Of a stretch of 64,000 bases of DNA, positions 25,101 through 40,200 are shown piece after piece. The DNA lies in assembly GCA_024305405.1 (NCBI GenBank), contig JAKNDB010000068.1, positions 6,563,501 through 6,627,500 of the forward strand, in the 5' to 3' direction. Every line of letters begins with the position of its first letter. Positions within the stretch are counted from its first letter, which is position 1. The position numbers and the translations under genes are program-made. The notes under the pieces were generated by a model. That model was not told the DNA's origin. It was given only the letters and a program-made list of their open reading frames with translations, and did not search any database. The stretch comes from Dirofilaria immitis (taxonomy: Eukaryota; Nematoda; Chromadorea; Rhabditida; Onchocercidae).

Positions 25101-28100
25101 ATGTATGCTATTTGTCGTTCATTTCCTGTAGACTAATTTGGAATGAAGGAAAAGAAGAAAGAATGTAAAAACTTCTAAATTAATTAGTAGGAAACGAAGT
25201 TTGAAAGAACATTTCCTTCAAACGGGAAATATGATAGACTTCGAAAACCGGAAAAGGCAGAAAATAAAAATCACCCAACAATGATACATGAAATAATTAA
25301 TTAAAAGTTCTGCAGAATTTTTGCAGTAGCAGCGGTATAAGATCAAAAATTAATTCACATTATTTTTCAACTTCCTTTATTCGATTTCTCAATATCAAGA
25401 AGTACATTGAAATCTTGAAATTTGATTTCATTAACAAATTGAGACAAATAAAAGACAGCATAATTCAGCTCTCTTCGCTAATATAAAGCTTGAAAAAGTT
25501 GAAGAATTATTAATAAAATGTAATAAAATATCATAGTTTTAATTACACAACAGCGAAATCAGTATATCGCGAAAAATGTTACCGATTCAAAAAATTTTCA
25601 AAAAGTCTATTTGAAAGACTAACCAGCTTTTTGTTTCTTCTGTGCATACATCTCATCGCTCCTCTGCAAATAAAAGCATAGAATCTACTTTAGAAGTCTA
25701 ACTTTTCGAAATAGATAATATCATAATAAAGAACGAATATATATACTTTTCGATGACTTCTGATAATTCTCTTCAAATATTAAAATTTTAGTAAGTTAAT
25801 AATCATTGAAAATTCTTATGAACATACCTGTTCAGTAAAATCAACGTCTAATTCTTCACAGCTTTCTGCTCGTTCCGGAACACGTCCTGTACTGAAAGCA
25901 AACAAATCAGATGTCAGTATCATCGATCGCTTTTCCGTATTTAAATGAGGCGACGGTGGTGGTGGTGAACAAACTTTTCTACCGTTCGTGTCCATTTTAA
26001 ATGATGAGTCTATCGTTATCTATAAAAATATTATTCATTAATTTAATTCGTAAATTTTTAACAAACACGGCTATTGAAACATTGTTACCTGAGCCATTTG
26101 AGACCTGTTCTTGTTAGCATTTAGCTGCTGTTTCCTGTAGCTATCATTCTGGTATAAGTTAATCGTAGTTGGCGCACCAGGAGTTATCGGGGAACTCTCG
26201 CTATCAGCCAGACCAGAGCTGACACTAATATCACGCTGAGATACGGTGCTACCATTCGGTGATGCCGAATTGTCCACGAAATTTGGACCATAAGATGAGA
26301 TGGCATCATGATTCAATTTGGTCATTGATGTTGTTGAATCTGCTGTTAAAATCACTGACTAATTTAATAAGTGAATTTTCAGTAGCAATAAAAACTTCTG
26401 GAGTAAATGAATAATTTGAGATTTGTTGAATGAAATATTTTATAATTATCAAATTTCTAATCGATCCAATTTAGAATTAAAAAAATATGATGAACGATTT
26501 AGTAATTAAACATTTACAGACGATATATGAGATAAAGAAATTGATTTGGTATTTTATCATCATTTTTAATTTCTTGTCTCCATCAACTAACTGATTTACT
26601 TACTTCCGAAAATCAATTTTCCCAAATCAACAAGGAAGAAAGGAGATTTCAAATTTTTGTGTAAATTAACAATTTTGGGAAAAATAATTTCGTAGAAACA
26701 GGCTTAAATCTTACTTCTATTTACACTAAATAATTTCAATTTAAGTCCACTTCAAATTTAAATTAACAAACTTTGGCTATCTTTTCGCGATAATTGAAGT
26801 GAATCAGTAATAGCAGGAATAGTAGCTATTGCAGCTGCATTGGCATTTCCCGAGAATGATGCATGAAGTGCTGCAGTTTGTTTAATTACATGAGGCACAT
26901 TGTCATATATACTACCGTTCATTGAACTTTGCGAAGAACCTTTTGGAATGTGGATATGTTGAGGGTCAGACCACGAGTATCACGAGTACCACTGTCATTA
27001 CTCGTGTATGACGTAAAATGTCGCAAGAATTCTGCAAATTTGCGCTTATTTTAATTTTGTTAACATATTTAACAATATATGATTTAATTTTTATAGTATT
27101 TTCTTATCTCAAAAAATGTAAGTTGAATAAAGAGTGATATTTTTGTCCGGAAATTAAAATTTTTTTCCTGTCTAAACTTCTCATTTTCATTTAATCTTCT
27201 CTAATTTTACGCTAAATTTTTAAAAGTTCCAAATTTTAAAATTGTTGTAAGAAAATCAGAATTTTGAAACTTAAGTGGAAGTGTGACATTTCTGCTTATT
27301 AAAGAAGTTCAGAAAAGTTTCCTAAAGCAGTATATAGAATAAATTCAAAAGAACGAAGAACCAAACTGTAAAATACGATCAAGAATATGTACAATATTAT
27401 TGAAACAAAAATCCATAAATTTGGAAATTAGTCGAATGGAAAAGTCTATTTCCAAATTTATGAAACATAGAGAAATGAAATGAAATAATTGGATGTATTT
27501 GATTTACCGAACCATTCTCAATTCTTTCTTCTTTAAATTCAAATGGATAAAAAATTGCTTTACACTGAAAATAATTTGTTATTGGAAGGAACTAAAAGAC
27601 ATTTTCTTAGAAAGTAATGTTCGTAGAAAAACATTGAGCATTAAAGAATGGAAGGCTTTTTGACGAGTAAATAAAATCAATTTCTCTTTTTATTAACTTA
27701 TCCGAAAATGTTTAAAAGAAATGTATCTGTAAAACGTATAATATACGTATAACATATGGGATTACTTCTTATATGAATTTCAAGAATGATAATCATTTGA
27801 TCAAAATTGAAAACCAAATGTATATTGAATTTAAGGCATAAAATGAATAATTAAATCGACCATATTAACCTCGAAAATTTCGTATGGGAAAGAAGGCAAG
27901 CAAGTGGTGACGATATCGAAAAAAATGACTGAGGTAAAATAATGACAACAAACAGCAACAATTCTTATAAACATCATCGAGAGTTGCTACTGCTTCTCTT
28001 ACAATTGAGAATTGTATTTAAAATATCATAGAGATAGAAATGAATTATGGGAAAAGGAAAAAGGGTGACAAATATGAACTTTTCTGTGGGACAGACAAAA

Positions 28101-31100
28101 GTAATCTCTAGTTAGGCGGAATATTTTAGAGATTTCATGTAATACTTGTTGCAGTAGAAATGGGCAATTGAGTCAACAATCACAAAAGGCCACCAATCGA
28201 TTTTAAATTTAAAAAAAAAAGGAATTAAACAAAAATTTGTCAAGAGTTGATTATTTCGAAACTTTGCTTGCATGACTTATTATTCTATGATGAGTTCCTA
28301 GAAATCTGAGATATTACAGTTTATGATCGAAATTTTGAATCTCAAGCAAATATATAATGCTTAAAAAGTTGAATTGATCAATTCTGTAAACTTCAAGCAT
28401 GATGTATTTTCGATAGCATCAAAAGGCTTCTGCAATTATCCTAAGATGAGACAGTCACCAAATATTTTCACGTGTTATTCTCGTCGCAGTATCGAGTCTT
28501 ATGATAATTATTATAAAAAGTTTTACAGACCGAGTAAATGAATTGAATTCCATAATTTTAAAAAAATTCGAATGCAGTCGTCACACGATTATATCAATCG
28601 ACCATCTGTTGTCAGTAGATGGACGATTCAATCTCCTACTGTGAATCATTCATTCTCATTCTTCGTCTTTGTCTCAATTTACATCAGATGAAACAATGAT
28701 CATTTTCAAAAAGAACAAAAATAAAAACAAAAAGAAAGAAGTAAACGAAAAATTCTTTTTTTTCTTCAAATATAAAAATCAATTCAGAAAATTCTTCATT
28801 CTTAAATTGCAAATATTCCGAAATGATTCAATATGTTTTGTTAGGAGAAATGCATACAAGGAAATATAAGTTTTACGAAATCTTATGCTTAAATATGAAT
28901 TATATTTTTCTCTGTCTTTATAAATATTATGATAAAACAGGCTTCTTATGAAAATTCCGCGATTTAAAGTACAATGGATCTCAAGAAGATTGTCTAATAG
29001 AAACAGGTCTTTTTCAGATTTTGCCTGAAACAATTATAATGATGCATCAACAAACCATTCTGATTATTCGTCGATAATATCCTGTTCTTAAAGATATCAG
29101 GCGGGATTTCACGTGATAAAACTGATTCACTATTTCGAATATCGCTCATCGCAAGCTGTAAAATAAAAAAATTCTGTTGCAATTTATATACAGCGAATTC
29201 GAACTTGAAAAATTGTTATTCACCACTGTCAAATGGAAAATGAGCAAACCAATTAATATTTGAACACAATATATTTTTTCACAAAGCTTATACTTTTGTA
29301 GGATTTTCATTAGCGACGGGATAATGCAGTTCTTGGTTCGATACAACGTCGAGATCATCAACATATTCTAGCAGCATTGCTATACTCTCGTCAATATCTT
29401 CCGATGATCTGCAAGGATGACAACTTCAATAATATTCTATAACATGAGAAATCCCGAAATTATTAAAACAATCTTAATTATATAATTGCATATTTTCGGC
29501 TCTTTTAGATTGGATCTCTTGATGACATACATGCATAAACATCCATCATTTTTTTAATTCCCTTATAAATAAAAAACATACTGCATCTTTCTTTCTTCAA
29601 CCAAATTACCGTATGTTTCTGAACTTTTGCGCAATATTCCTTGAGCAGTATGAGATTCCGTCTATGTTAAAATATCATTAAATTGGAGATGATTAAATTA
29701 CTCATTTATCTAATAATCAGTGTTTACATTTCATTCAATTTAGTGATATTATTTTTTATTCTAGTATAGGAATGAATCATAATTTATCCATTTCTAAAAA
29801 TTATTTTTGGAGAGTAAGAGCTTAAGTTGGAAGCGAAATCAATGAAGCACTTACAGTTTGATTCAATGAAGAATATTCAGAGTCTTCAGGAGTTCCCGGA
29901 GATTCTGTTGAAGTGATGATAAGTTCTTCACTGTATTGATCCTCAATGGACGATTCGTTAATCCAATCAAAAGAACTGGATCTGGACAATGAATATGGAC
30001 TCGTTTGAGTACCAGTATCCTGCAAAATTTATTATCCTTTGAAAGGATAGTAAGTTGCACTGAATCTCTCCCCCAACTACCATTTGCAAATTGTTCGAGA
30101 ATATGCAAACTTTTGAGCATAAGTGGTAGAGAAGATTGATGGAAGAATCTGGTAATTCGAGATTAATGTTAACAAATTAGTATTTCTTAGAAAATTGTTT
30201 CCATACTTCATATTTAACTTTCACATATGCAAATTTTTAAAGAAGCTGACATCCTGCAATAATTAATCTTTGAAAACCCATAAATGTGAATTGTGCTACT
30301 GAGAATAATGGAATTATCAGGTTTCAATTATCAAATTATGTTTTGGATTTGAAAAAAGAACATAAGCCAACAAATCAATAAAATCGTTCAAGGAATGATA
30401 TCACTTATGAACATCATTAATAATAATATTTTTTGCCAATTAAACAGGAAAAAAAAAAGCGTATAAGTTATGAAAATGGGTATGTTTTCAATAGTAAATG
30501 TGCAATTTCACCAAAAGTATGTACGTATATGTGCGCAAATATGAATTCATGAAACAAATTTAGTAAGCGTAACTAAAAAGTTCAAGTTCAAAGGAGTAAA
30601 GTCGAATTGCAGATATTTGATAAGTCAGGCCCAAAATAAAAAGAGTTGCATACATACAGCTAAGTCAAAGTGAACTCGATAATTCATTACATTTAAAAAT
30701 GTCGAATTACTACGGTAGATAATGTTGTGACCGCAACAAAGTAATGTATTGTGCTTTGTCTGATGCGAGAATACAGATTTGATGACGTATGCAATTAGCG
30801 CTGCGCTAACTTTATTATATTACACATCATTTAAGTTCGATTAAGTTTGAATTTAAATCTATCAACTGATCTTTCTCACTTGCCTTGTTTGAAGCAGTGA
30901 CGAGAAGAAGAAAATATCGCCAAACTTATTTTATGCGCGAATTATCAGTAAACAAATAAACGAAGAGGCAAACAAACTGAACAAATACGCATAACATGCT
31001 AATAGAAATTGACAAGGACAAAAACAAAAACAAAACGGATAGTAAATTAAAATTTTTCAGATAACTGATTTGAACTTATATCAGTTCACTTCTATTTTCG

Positions 31101-34100
31101 CTAATTCGATTCAGTTCTATATCATACTTGAATACTATCATCATATCTCGTAGTAAAATATTATGAAGTTGAAAAAAAAATTAAATGCATATCTCATTTG
31201 AATTGAAATGGATAAATGAAGCCATTTTCTTCTGCACATCTTCAAAAATAAACAGAAGCAAATAAACATTTGCCAAACTAATAAACAAACGGACAAACAA
31301 TATTGATGTGCAACTGGAAAATCACAGAGAAATAAAATGAAAATAAAAATAAATCAAACAATTTTAGCAGTTTATCAGAACCAAAAATTGCTAAACATAG
31401 AGCGAATTTGATTAAATTCCACCAGTATTCCATGATATCGTAATGTTTTTTTTTCCTTTGAAATACTACTTACTTAGATTGCTTTCGATTAGAAAGAGCA
31501 GAATAAATAATAGTTATTATTTCTTTTTAACAGCAAGTACTATGTCATACTTTTCTTAACTTTGAAGCCTATATTCTAAAAGATAATGAAAAATTATTAA
31601 GAGTGTGAATGATGATAGAGTACCTGCTGTTCAGAAATGGTAGTAGTGGTAGCAGTTGTAGATGGTTGTTTCTGTTCAAACTTTTTATTACTGAAATTCA
31701 ATAACTTAGGTTTATCTGATTCCTGAAAACGCGTTTTCTCAGCTGTTCGTATCAATGATTCAACAATGCCGTGTACCGACTTATCATTTCCCTCAACGTT
31801 TTTACTTAAATCTCTACTTATACGTGTTGTTGTTGTTGTTGTTGTTGTAGCTAAAGTTGCTGCCTTATCAACAGGTTGAACAGCTGTTAGCATCGAATTT
31901 GGAATGCTGTTGAGTTCCGTAGAACCATCAACAACATTACCAAATGTTTCCAATTTTGCGCACGATATTTAGCCTAAAAATTAGCCTAATTTAATGAAAA
32001 TTTCAAGCAACTGTTTCCATTAAAAAAATTTTTATTTAAATTTTATAAAAGGAAAAATTTATACTTTTACTTTTTCTATTTTATATATCACATTTATTAT
32101 TGAAAACTGGAAATGAAATGATTAAATTGAAGAAACAACTGATGAATATAATTTACTCAATCAATAAAAGATATCAAATAAATTACAGGATATCTTCAAT
32201 CCTTCCTTCATATTTCTTATTGATTAATGCAAATTTCATTTTATAATCGAAAATAGTGCAATAATATATGCACCAACCGGAAAAAGAAATTAAAAATTTA
32301 AATTGCAGAGTTCTATGGTTCACTGATAACGAATTAAATTCATATGACGTAACGTTACATAATTTAATAAACAATAAAACAACATTGAAGTAATAAATTT
32401 CAATTACTGCAATGATAGGAAAATCAATGAAATGTAAGCAAATTTGATCAAATGATAAAAACGACCTCTATCATACGGATAAGATATTTTAAATAGTGGA
32501 CATACTACTGAAACAAATATCTATTCTTGCCAACATCTAAATTTTAAAACTGATACGTAAGCAGCTCATTTTACACTGCGAGAAAAGATACTTTAATGAA
32601 AATAATTTTCTTTTCTGCGATAAAAACGATTAGAAGAAGAAGAAAAAGGATGAAAATGAAGTTAAGAATTTCGTAAGGTTTGGTTCTAAGGATTTGATTC
32701 TGAGAAAATGCATAAAAATATTTATATCTTTTTAGAAATGTTGAGATTTCATATGCCTGTGTTATCCTTCGCATCACATGTCAACAAAGGTAAAAATATA
32801 GAATGATACCTTAACTTACCAAATTTTGAGAGAAATTAATGATACTATCTTTCGTACCACTTATCCATAAAATAATATACCAAATGTGAGAAAAATACGA
32901 TGTGTCGAAAGACGAAAAGAAATTTGCAGTTGAAAATTAAGAAAATATTACAAATGGATATTATAACATTTTCTTAATAGATTATTTATACACGGTGGTA
33001 ATAGCAGCAATGGTACCGTTGACGGTGGAATTGGTGGTGTTGATGATGAAGACGAGAATGTACCGGTCACCGTGAACATCATCTTATTCACTCAATTAAA
33101 GCAATTGATCTTCGATTGATATTTTGATAAATCAATACCAACTTCTTTGCTTCAAGTTCATTATTTCGATCACTGTAAAACTATATCTCAATACCGTATG
33201 TACTATTGCAGCATACGCGATAATAACATGAAGTAATGGCCGAGAATAAAAAAAAGAATGAAAATGGTAAATGTTACAAATATTGTAAAAGAGAAGAGAT
33301 ATTCAATAAAAGGCCAAGGGTCAGATGTATGATGATTGATGGAAGGATCATTTCAATTTCGAAAGAACTAAATTTTATAAAGAAACTAAAAAATTTGCCA
33401 GCAAAGGCAGAGGAAACGCTTTTATTGTAAAAGAGAAGAGTAGATACATCTTCTAAAACAGATCAGAATCTTCTCGTTAAAAATCGCCTAAATTATTTAT
33501 CAAAATCAAATGAGCAAAGCAGCAAGTTGAAAAGGAAATTAAAATCAAACGGTAAAGAATCACTTCTAAATTCATCATTTAGATAAGTTTCTCTTTCTCT
33601 CTTTCTTTCTATCGAGGTAATGGAATAGTGATATGCTTAGAAAATTAATTTAGAATAAGCACAACAGTAGTATCAGTAAAGCGGAGAATGTTCAATGATT
33701 AATTTGATTCAAGTGAAATTCTTTTAATTAAATAATTTTAAATAGATATATTTATAGATATGGTAACTATTATAAAAAATAAAGACTACATTCTGTTTGG
33801 AATGAATAATCAAATTACTACAAAGGCAAATGATATCGAATTCAACTCAACAATGTTAGGAACTAAAATACATTAAGCGAAAAAATCTTTTCCTCTTTTT
33901 CGGTTAAATATTTCTCGTCGTCCACAACACTTCAAAGTATTTATTTCTTTCTTATCGACTATTAAATTTTCCTCGTCGCTTATACATATATATGTATATA
34001 TATATATTTCATTGTTAAAACAAGGGAATATTGTCCGCTACTGATAAAGTTATCATTTATCGAATGTTAAATTTAAACTTAGACATGGATGGATGAAATG

Positions 34101-34200
34101 ATAGGGCAGGGCCGCATATAAATAGCTTGGTTAAAATAAAAAAATAATTCATTAACGGAACAGGGCAATAAATATGCTTGACTGAACGTACCAAATAATG

Positions 34201-34239
<39 letters not shown>

Positions 34240-37200
34240 GTTTAAATGTTAGTGATGATAGCTATCAGCGAAGAAGGACATGTGACAAGAATTTAATAGA
34301 ATGAATTACAGTAGAAGTTTCGATTGTCAACCCACATTACCTATGTAATGCACTCCATTTGATCACTACCTATCGTTATGTATTACATACAATCACTGTA
34401 TGTGGAGTAATCTCTGCTCATTAGTTCGGATTTGCGTTTACATTAACCTATTAAATTTCTCATCAAGAAAATAATATAAAGAGAAAGGAATGACAAGTAG
34501 ATTCCTTTGGGCGATAAAGATTAAGAATACAGATGCAGAAAATGTTATACAACAATAACAGCTTTTCTATATTCCATACAATTTAAATAAACCGTCGTGC
34601 TAACTAGTATTGACTGTTCGTATCATATTTTTATGTAGATAAGAAATAACTTGTCAATCTCGTTATTTTAATTCTTCACAACTTATCTATCCTACTTGAA
34701 AAGAAGTGTCCTGTTCCGTTTTTCTTTAAAATCTGCTAATTAACTTAATTTTAATTATATTGGATGCAAAAGATGGAAAGTAATGAAAAAATGGAATATA
34801 TCTCTTGAAAAGACTACTCGTAATGAGAAGCGTAAATAATAAACGAAGAGGGAAGAGACTTAGGAAGGAAATGTAAACAACACATACATCCACAGATATA
34901 TGTAAACAATGCAGCGCCACTAGTTGGAAAGAATGGAAGAGTCTCGAAAATAAGCTGTATCAGAGTCTCGAAAGTAAGCTATATCCTTTGTTTTGTCATC
35001 CTCTCGTTTCGAACACGAAATAAACGGCCCACTGAGATAAGCAATGAGGGGACGTGACAGAAATGCCACAATTTGAGGAAGTACTTCAATAATATTATTT
35101 TAAACAAGCAAAGAGAAATAAGTGGTTGAAATCTCATTCAGCTTCATTATATCTCAAATATTTCAATATCTTCGTTATGATGGCAATAAAATCACGAAAT
35201 AATTACCACCTCACAATGGTTATTTATAAAAAAATTCTAAAATTTGTAAATGTTGATTGACATTTAACATTTCAAACAAAATTCAAATTTGTTTCACGAC
35301 ACTATTATTGTTAAATTATATGCTTCAATTTTAGTTACTCATTCGATTCCTTAAAAATTTCAAATTTTCTAAAAAGAAAGCAATAATTCAAGAGAAGGGA
35401 TTTAGGTAAATAATTATAGATAAAAAATCAACGATCCGTTAAAAAATTTCTTGCAAGAAAGAATCTTCGTTAAATGATCAAACGCAAAAGGGATTCAATT
35501 TAATCTTCCGTAAATCGTCAGGTTTTCGGAAATGTTAAAAGAATTTTTAAGAAACTGAAAAAAATAAACTCAAAAAAATCATTAATTTCAAAAATACAAA
35601 ATTTAGTATTCGATAAAAATAATTTAGAAAACAAAATGAACTATAATTTCGACGAACATTTGCAATTTTTATTTAGTGCAAATATTTCGCAGAGAAAAGG
35701 ATGATGAGCTAATTCAGTGGTGTAACGAAATTAAAGTTAAGCACTCTAAGGCCCTCTATCTTCTCAATGAAATAAAATTGAAGCAATAAGTGATAGTATG
35801 AATACAATCAGATAAATATATCATAAATTTAATTTAAAAAAAATATTTCGTTATCGTACTACATTATTGCTGCTGCTGTTTCAGTATGAATGAAAATAAG
35901 TATTTCAGATGGAAGGAAGCATCATCGATCGATTTATAATTTTCATACATCAATGTATCTTTTAATCTTAAATTTCATTTAAGATTAAGTATAATTGTTG
36001 GATAATAAATAGGGAGAAATTCAATAGAATAATTAACATTTTTATTTATTTGAATGGAAAATAAAAGAGAAAGAGAGAGGAGAGAGAAAGAGGGAGAGAG
36101 AGAAAGAGTATAGGATATATTCATCCTCATTTTTACACGGATTACACGGATTTCCTGAAGAGGACGTTTTTAGTAATGCTGAAGAAGCGGGACAGTTATT
36201 CTCTTCTTTATCATCATGTTTCTTTTGAACCCTTGGATAAGAATATTTGTCACTGCATGAAGTGATCAATTATACTTTTTCATTCATTTTCCGGTATTGC
36301 GGAAGGAAAGTTATCCTCTACCGACTCAATAATTTAGTTCATTTTGAAATTTCGTCGAACTCATAACTTTTTGATGCTTCTCAATGCAAAGAAATCATTC
36401 TGATGTGAATCATTTTCGGGAAAAAATTGTAAAAGGAAAATTTATCTTAGCAATAAAAGGAATTCCTTTTCTTGGAAAAGTTTGTAATAATAATAATAGT
36501 CATAAACAGAACTGAGATGCCTTTAAAAGTAGCGGATAAATGAAAAAATTGTATACTCATTAATTTAATTAGCATTCGCAAGAAATAATGGGTATTCTGA
36601 ATTCGGGAAGAATTTTAACTAAATTGAAATCAAAAACTTACTGCTTATGTGATTTAACTTTTCCTCTCTTTTTTTTCATCCATAATAATCACTTTAAAAA
36701 TTTTAACAAGTATGATACAAAATGAAACAAACATATTGAAATCAATGAATTTAATATAGATGGTACTAATGAAAGAAGATGATGGAATGATGACATCAAT
36801 GATTCATAGTAAGTGAAAAACATGTGACACATACAAAGAAAGAGACGAAAAGAATTTTTATTTGATATTTGGCTAATAACAACTGCAGCAATGAAGAAAC
36901 TAAGGATCAAAGAAAAATAGAATCAAAAATTTCCCTATTTTTCAGTCTTTACTTAATTTGAAGGGAATTTTTCTAATGAAAATTAAGAATACAATTCAAA
37001 TGAATCCATATTCATTGTATATATCGATTCTAGCAGGCTTCTGAAAGTTGTTTTTGAAAAATGGGATGAAGCGATAGGTATGATTTCATATCTTAATTAA
37101 TCCTACCTGTGTGTCATATATATCTGCTTATTAGTTTAGTAATCACTATAAGTAGTGATAGTATTGATTGCCTCTGAAAATTTCTCTTAATATTTTTATT

Positions 37201-40200
37201 TCCAAAATCCAATGAGTGTCAAATTGCAATATTATTCTTATAAATGTCGAAGAATTCTGTGAAATTCTAGTAACAAACCGAGGCTGTAGAAGAGTACGAA
37301 AAGTGAATGACTAAAGGAGCGAAAATTCCAACTTTCAACGTTATTCCAAAGTTAGTAGTTCTTTTACTTTCAAATGGACTGAGTAAATTCCATTAAAATA
37401 TCTATTCGCTGATTCTTGTCATCCAAAGCTAAATGAATAGTCGCGAAAATTAATATAATATCATTCTTCTGCCTTCTTATTATCAGAAATTTATTCTAAA
37501 TGAAATCGAATAAAACGTCATTTGTTATATTTTATTAATCTTTCAATTTGAAAAATAAGGAAAAAAAAATATAGAAGGAGAATCTGAATCCAAGTATGAA
37601 GAATAATATTTTCAAAATTTATTAATTTCATACAACAAACGTATTGATATCTAAATGTACTGCGAATACTAATACTACATTTCCAATCTTTTATGATATA
37701 TATTACATCAGAATTTTTCCCTTTCTAGCAAAGAGGAAAATAAAACACGAGTTTGAGCAGTACGAAAAACATTTAATCTGTAATATAGGAATTATTAGCT
37801 GTGAAGTAATTTTGATAGATACTAAAGATAGTAAAAATTTAATACGTCCGCTATTTCAATTGAATTTTAAACAATTGAGCCAAACAGATTGGTAATTTTG
37901 GCAGAGAAAATTCCAATCATTATGTCAGTTCTCTAAATCAATGAATTGTTATACAAAATATCAAATATAAAACAAAGATTTGAACTTTTTTGGCAATTGT
38001 AAAAATCGATTTTCATAGAATATAAAAATGATCCATCTGGATCTTTGTTTTTCTTTTAACTCGGTAACATTTGTATTCTATCATTGAAATTTATAATAAC
38101 AACCGCATTTCGGAACAGACATTATATTATGAATCGATCATTTCAAATCCTTTTTTTCCAGCTTTGTATGAGCCTTACAACAGCCTTACAAAAGTGTTCA
38201 AATAGACAATACGGATTTAATGATTTTCAAGATATTTTGTTACATAAATACGTATTACGAAGTGCGAATCGATGATACGGCAGGTTTAATTCTTTTGATC
38301 TCGCCTGCAATAAAAATTTCTACTTAAAACTATTCTATATCAGAGCTAAGTGAGGATCGAAATTTAGTTAAATCCATTATTGGATCAAGTTGTATTTAAA
38401 TCAAGATAGCAAAAGGTGATTATAGAAATGCACAAATGAATTCTCCGCTCTCCTATTATCAGATGACTGACGCAGTACTCTTCACCTTATTGGGTTAAAA
38501 TTTATTTTAAAAGAAGTTTTGTTCACTAACATATTCTAAATTTCATTTCAGATTCATTTTTCAAAAAAATTCAATTTACTGAAACAAGGAGAAAGCAAAA
38601 ACACAAAAAATACAAAGAAAAAGCAATATTAGTCAGGACTGAAAATAATATTCAGTAAAATTATTTCTGTACTTAAAAGATAATTCAAATGTCAATCGAG
38701 GAATTTTGAAGGAAAGAATCCTAAAAAATATTAATATCATATAACCTGGAAACATACTCAGTCAAATAGTCTGACCTAAAGTCAGTGAAGCGTAAAAATT
38801 CCTAATGGCAATGATATATTGCATGTTAAAAAGAAAAGAATAGTGGAAAAGTAATAGCATATATCGTATAATTGTGACAACTTCAAATGTTAAAATGATA
38901 TTTGACTGCCATTAAAATCAACTAAACTCAATGTCAAATAAAAATCTCAAATTTTCCAACAATAAAAATAAACATTGAAAATATACAATTTAATGAAGTA
39001 TCTTTGAATAAAACAAATAATATATATATATATATATATATATTATATGAAGTTAAACGAGATATACATATTCTATTCTACAAGATTGCCTTCATCATTC
39101 CAGTAACGGCAAAGTGAACAACATTCTTGTGTCCGTAATGTCATAGTATCTTAAACAAGCTTCGTACAATATCAACTTATTAAAACTTACGCACATAAGC
39201 ATACCAAAAACATAATTCAATTTTGAAAAGATAGAATATAAGTGTTAAAATATTTCAAAATGTCTTTAATTACATTAATGAAAAGAAAGAATAGAAAATA
39301 CCAGTAACGGAAGAAAAAGAATGATAAAGATTGGAGAACAATAACAATAAGAAACCTTAGATTGAAGAATGTTTTATTTGCTTAGCAACTAATATGTTAT
39401 GCAAGATAAGTTTTATAAGCTCATGAGAATCTGAAGCAATCATTTGTTATCAAGCAAATTATTTGACAATGAATATTTATTGCTTTTTTTCTTCACCATC
39501 CATTTCAATAAAAATTTAGATAATCTTATGAAATCAATTAATACGGAATCAGGGAATATTGCAAAATCAATCCCTCATTCACCTTTCATGATTGCAGTAT
39601 GTAAAACTTGCATACTCTTGTATCTTAAAGCGTATTTATTTCACCGCATTACAGTAGCATGATTGGATATTTGCTCCACTCATTCAATATGTCCACTCTC
39701 TCGAGAGTACTGTCCATCTTTTGCTTGATTATGCAAGCTGGATAGATATCGAGTACTCTGCTATTCTTTGTAAGCAAATGCAAAAGTGTTCTGATCAATT
39801 ACAAGCTTCTAGGGCCATATGCTTCGTCCTGCACTATTATTGCTGCTTAAACTTCATCGTGGATGATCGTCGTAGATAAACGTAGATGAGGTTTAATCAA
39901 ATTTAACAATCGTATATGATAAGGTTTAACTAAATTTAACAAAAAATTTTACTCTGAAATTAAATAGCTTGAAAATTTCTAAAAATTTAAAAACACTAAA
40001 CTGGCAAAGGTAGAAGGTAAACGACTTTTAATAATAAAAGATTATTTCTTATTCCATTATGTACTACCTTTTGAGAAATACTCCCCAATTTTATTTAAAA
40101 AGTCAATAGCATTTCTGAAGAGAAAATTGTTGGTAATGAAAGCAAGAAATGAATTGTTTAATTGAAAGAAGTCAATATAAAAAATGAATTAAAATGGCTG

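Larger units (their letters stand above)
21705..25623 (-). other. large intron of the RhoGAP gene
   Basis: 3.9 kb between the SAM exon and exon 25624-25663. It holds AT-rich open frames without splice support, a tandem duplication at 24685-24750 and a GA-rich tract at 24866-24912. No nested gene is supported. Confidence 0.7.
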
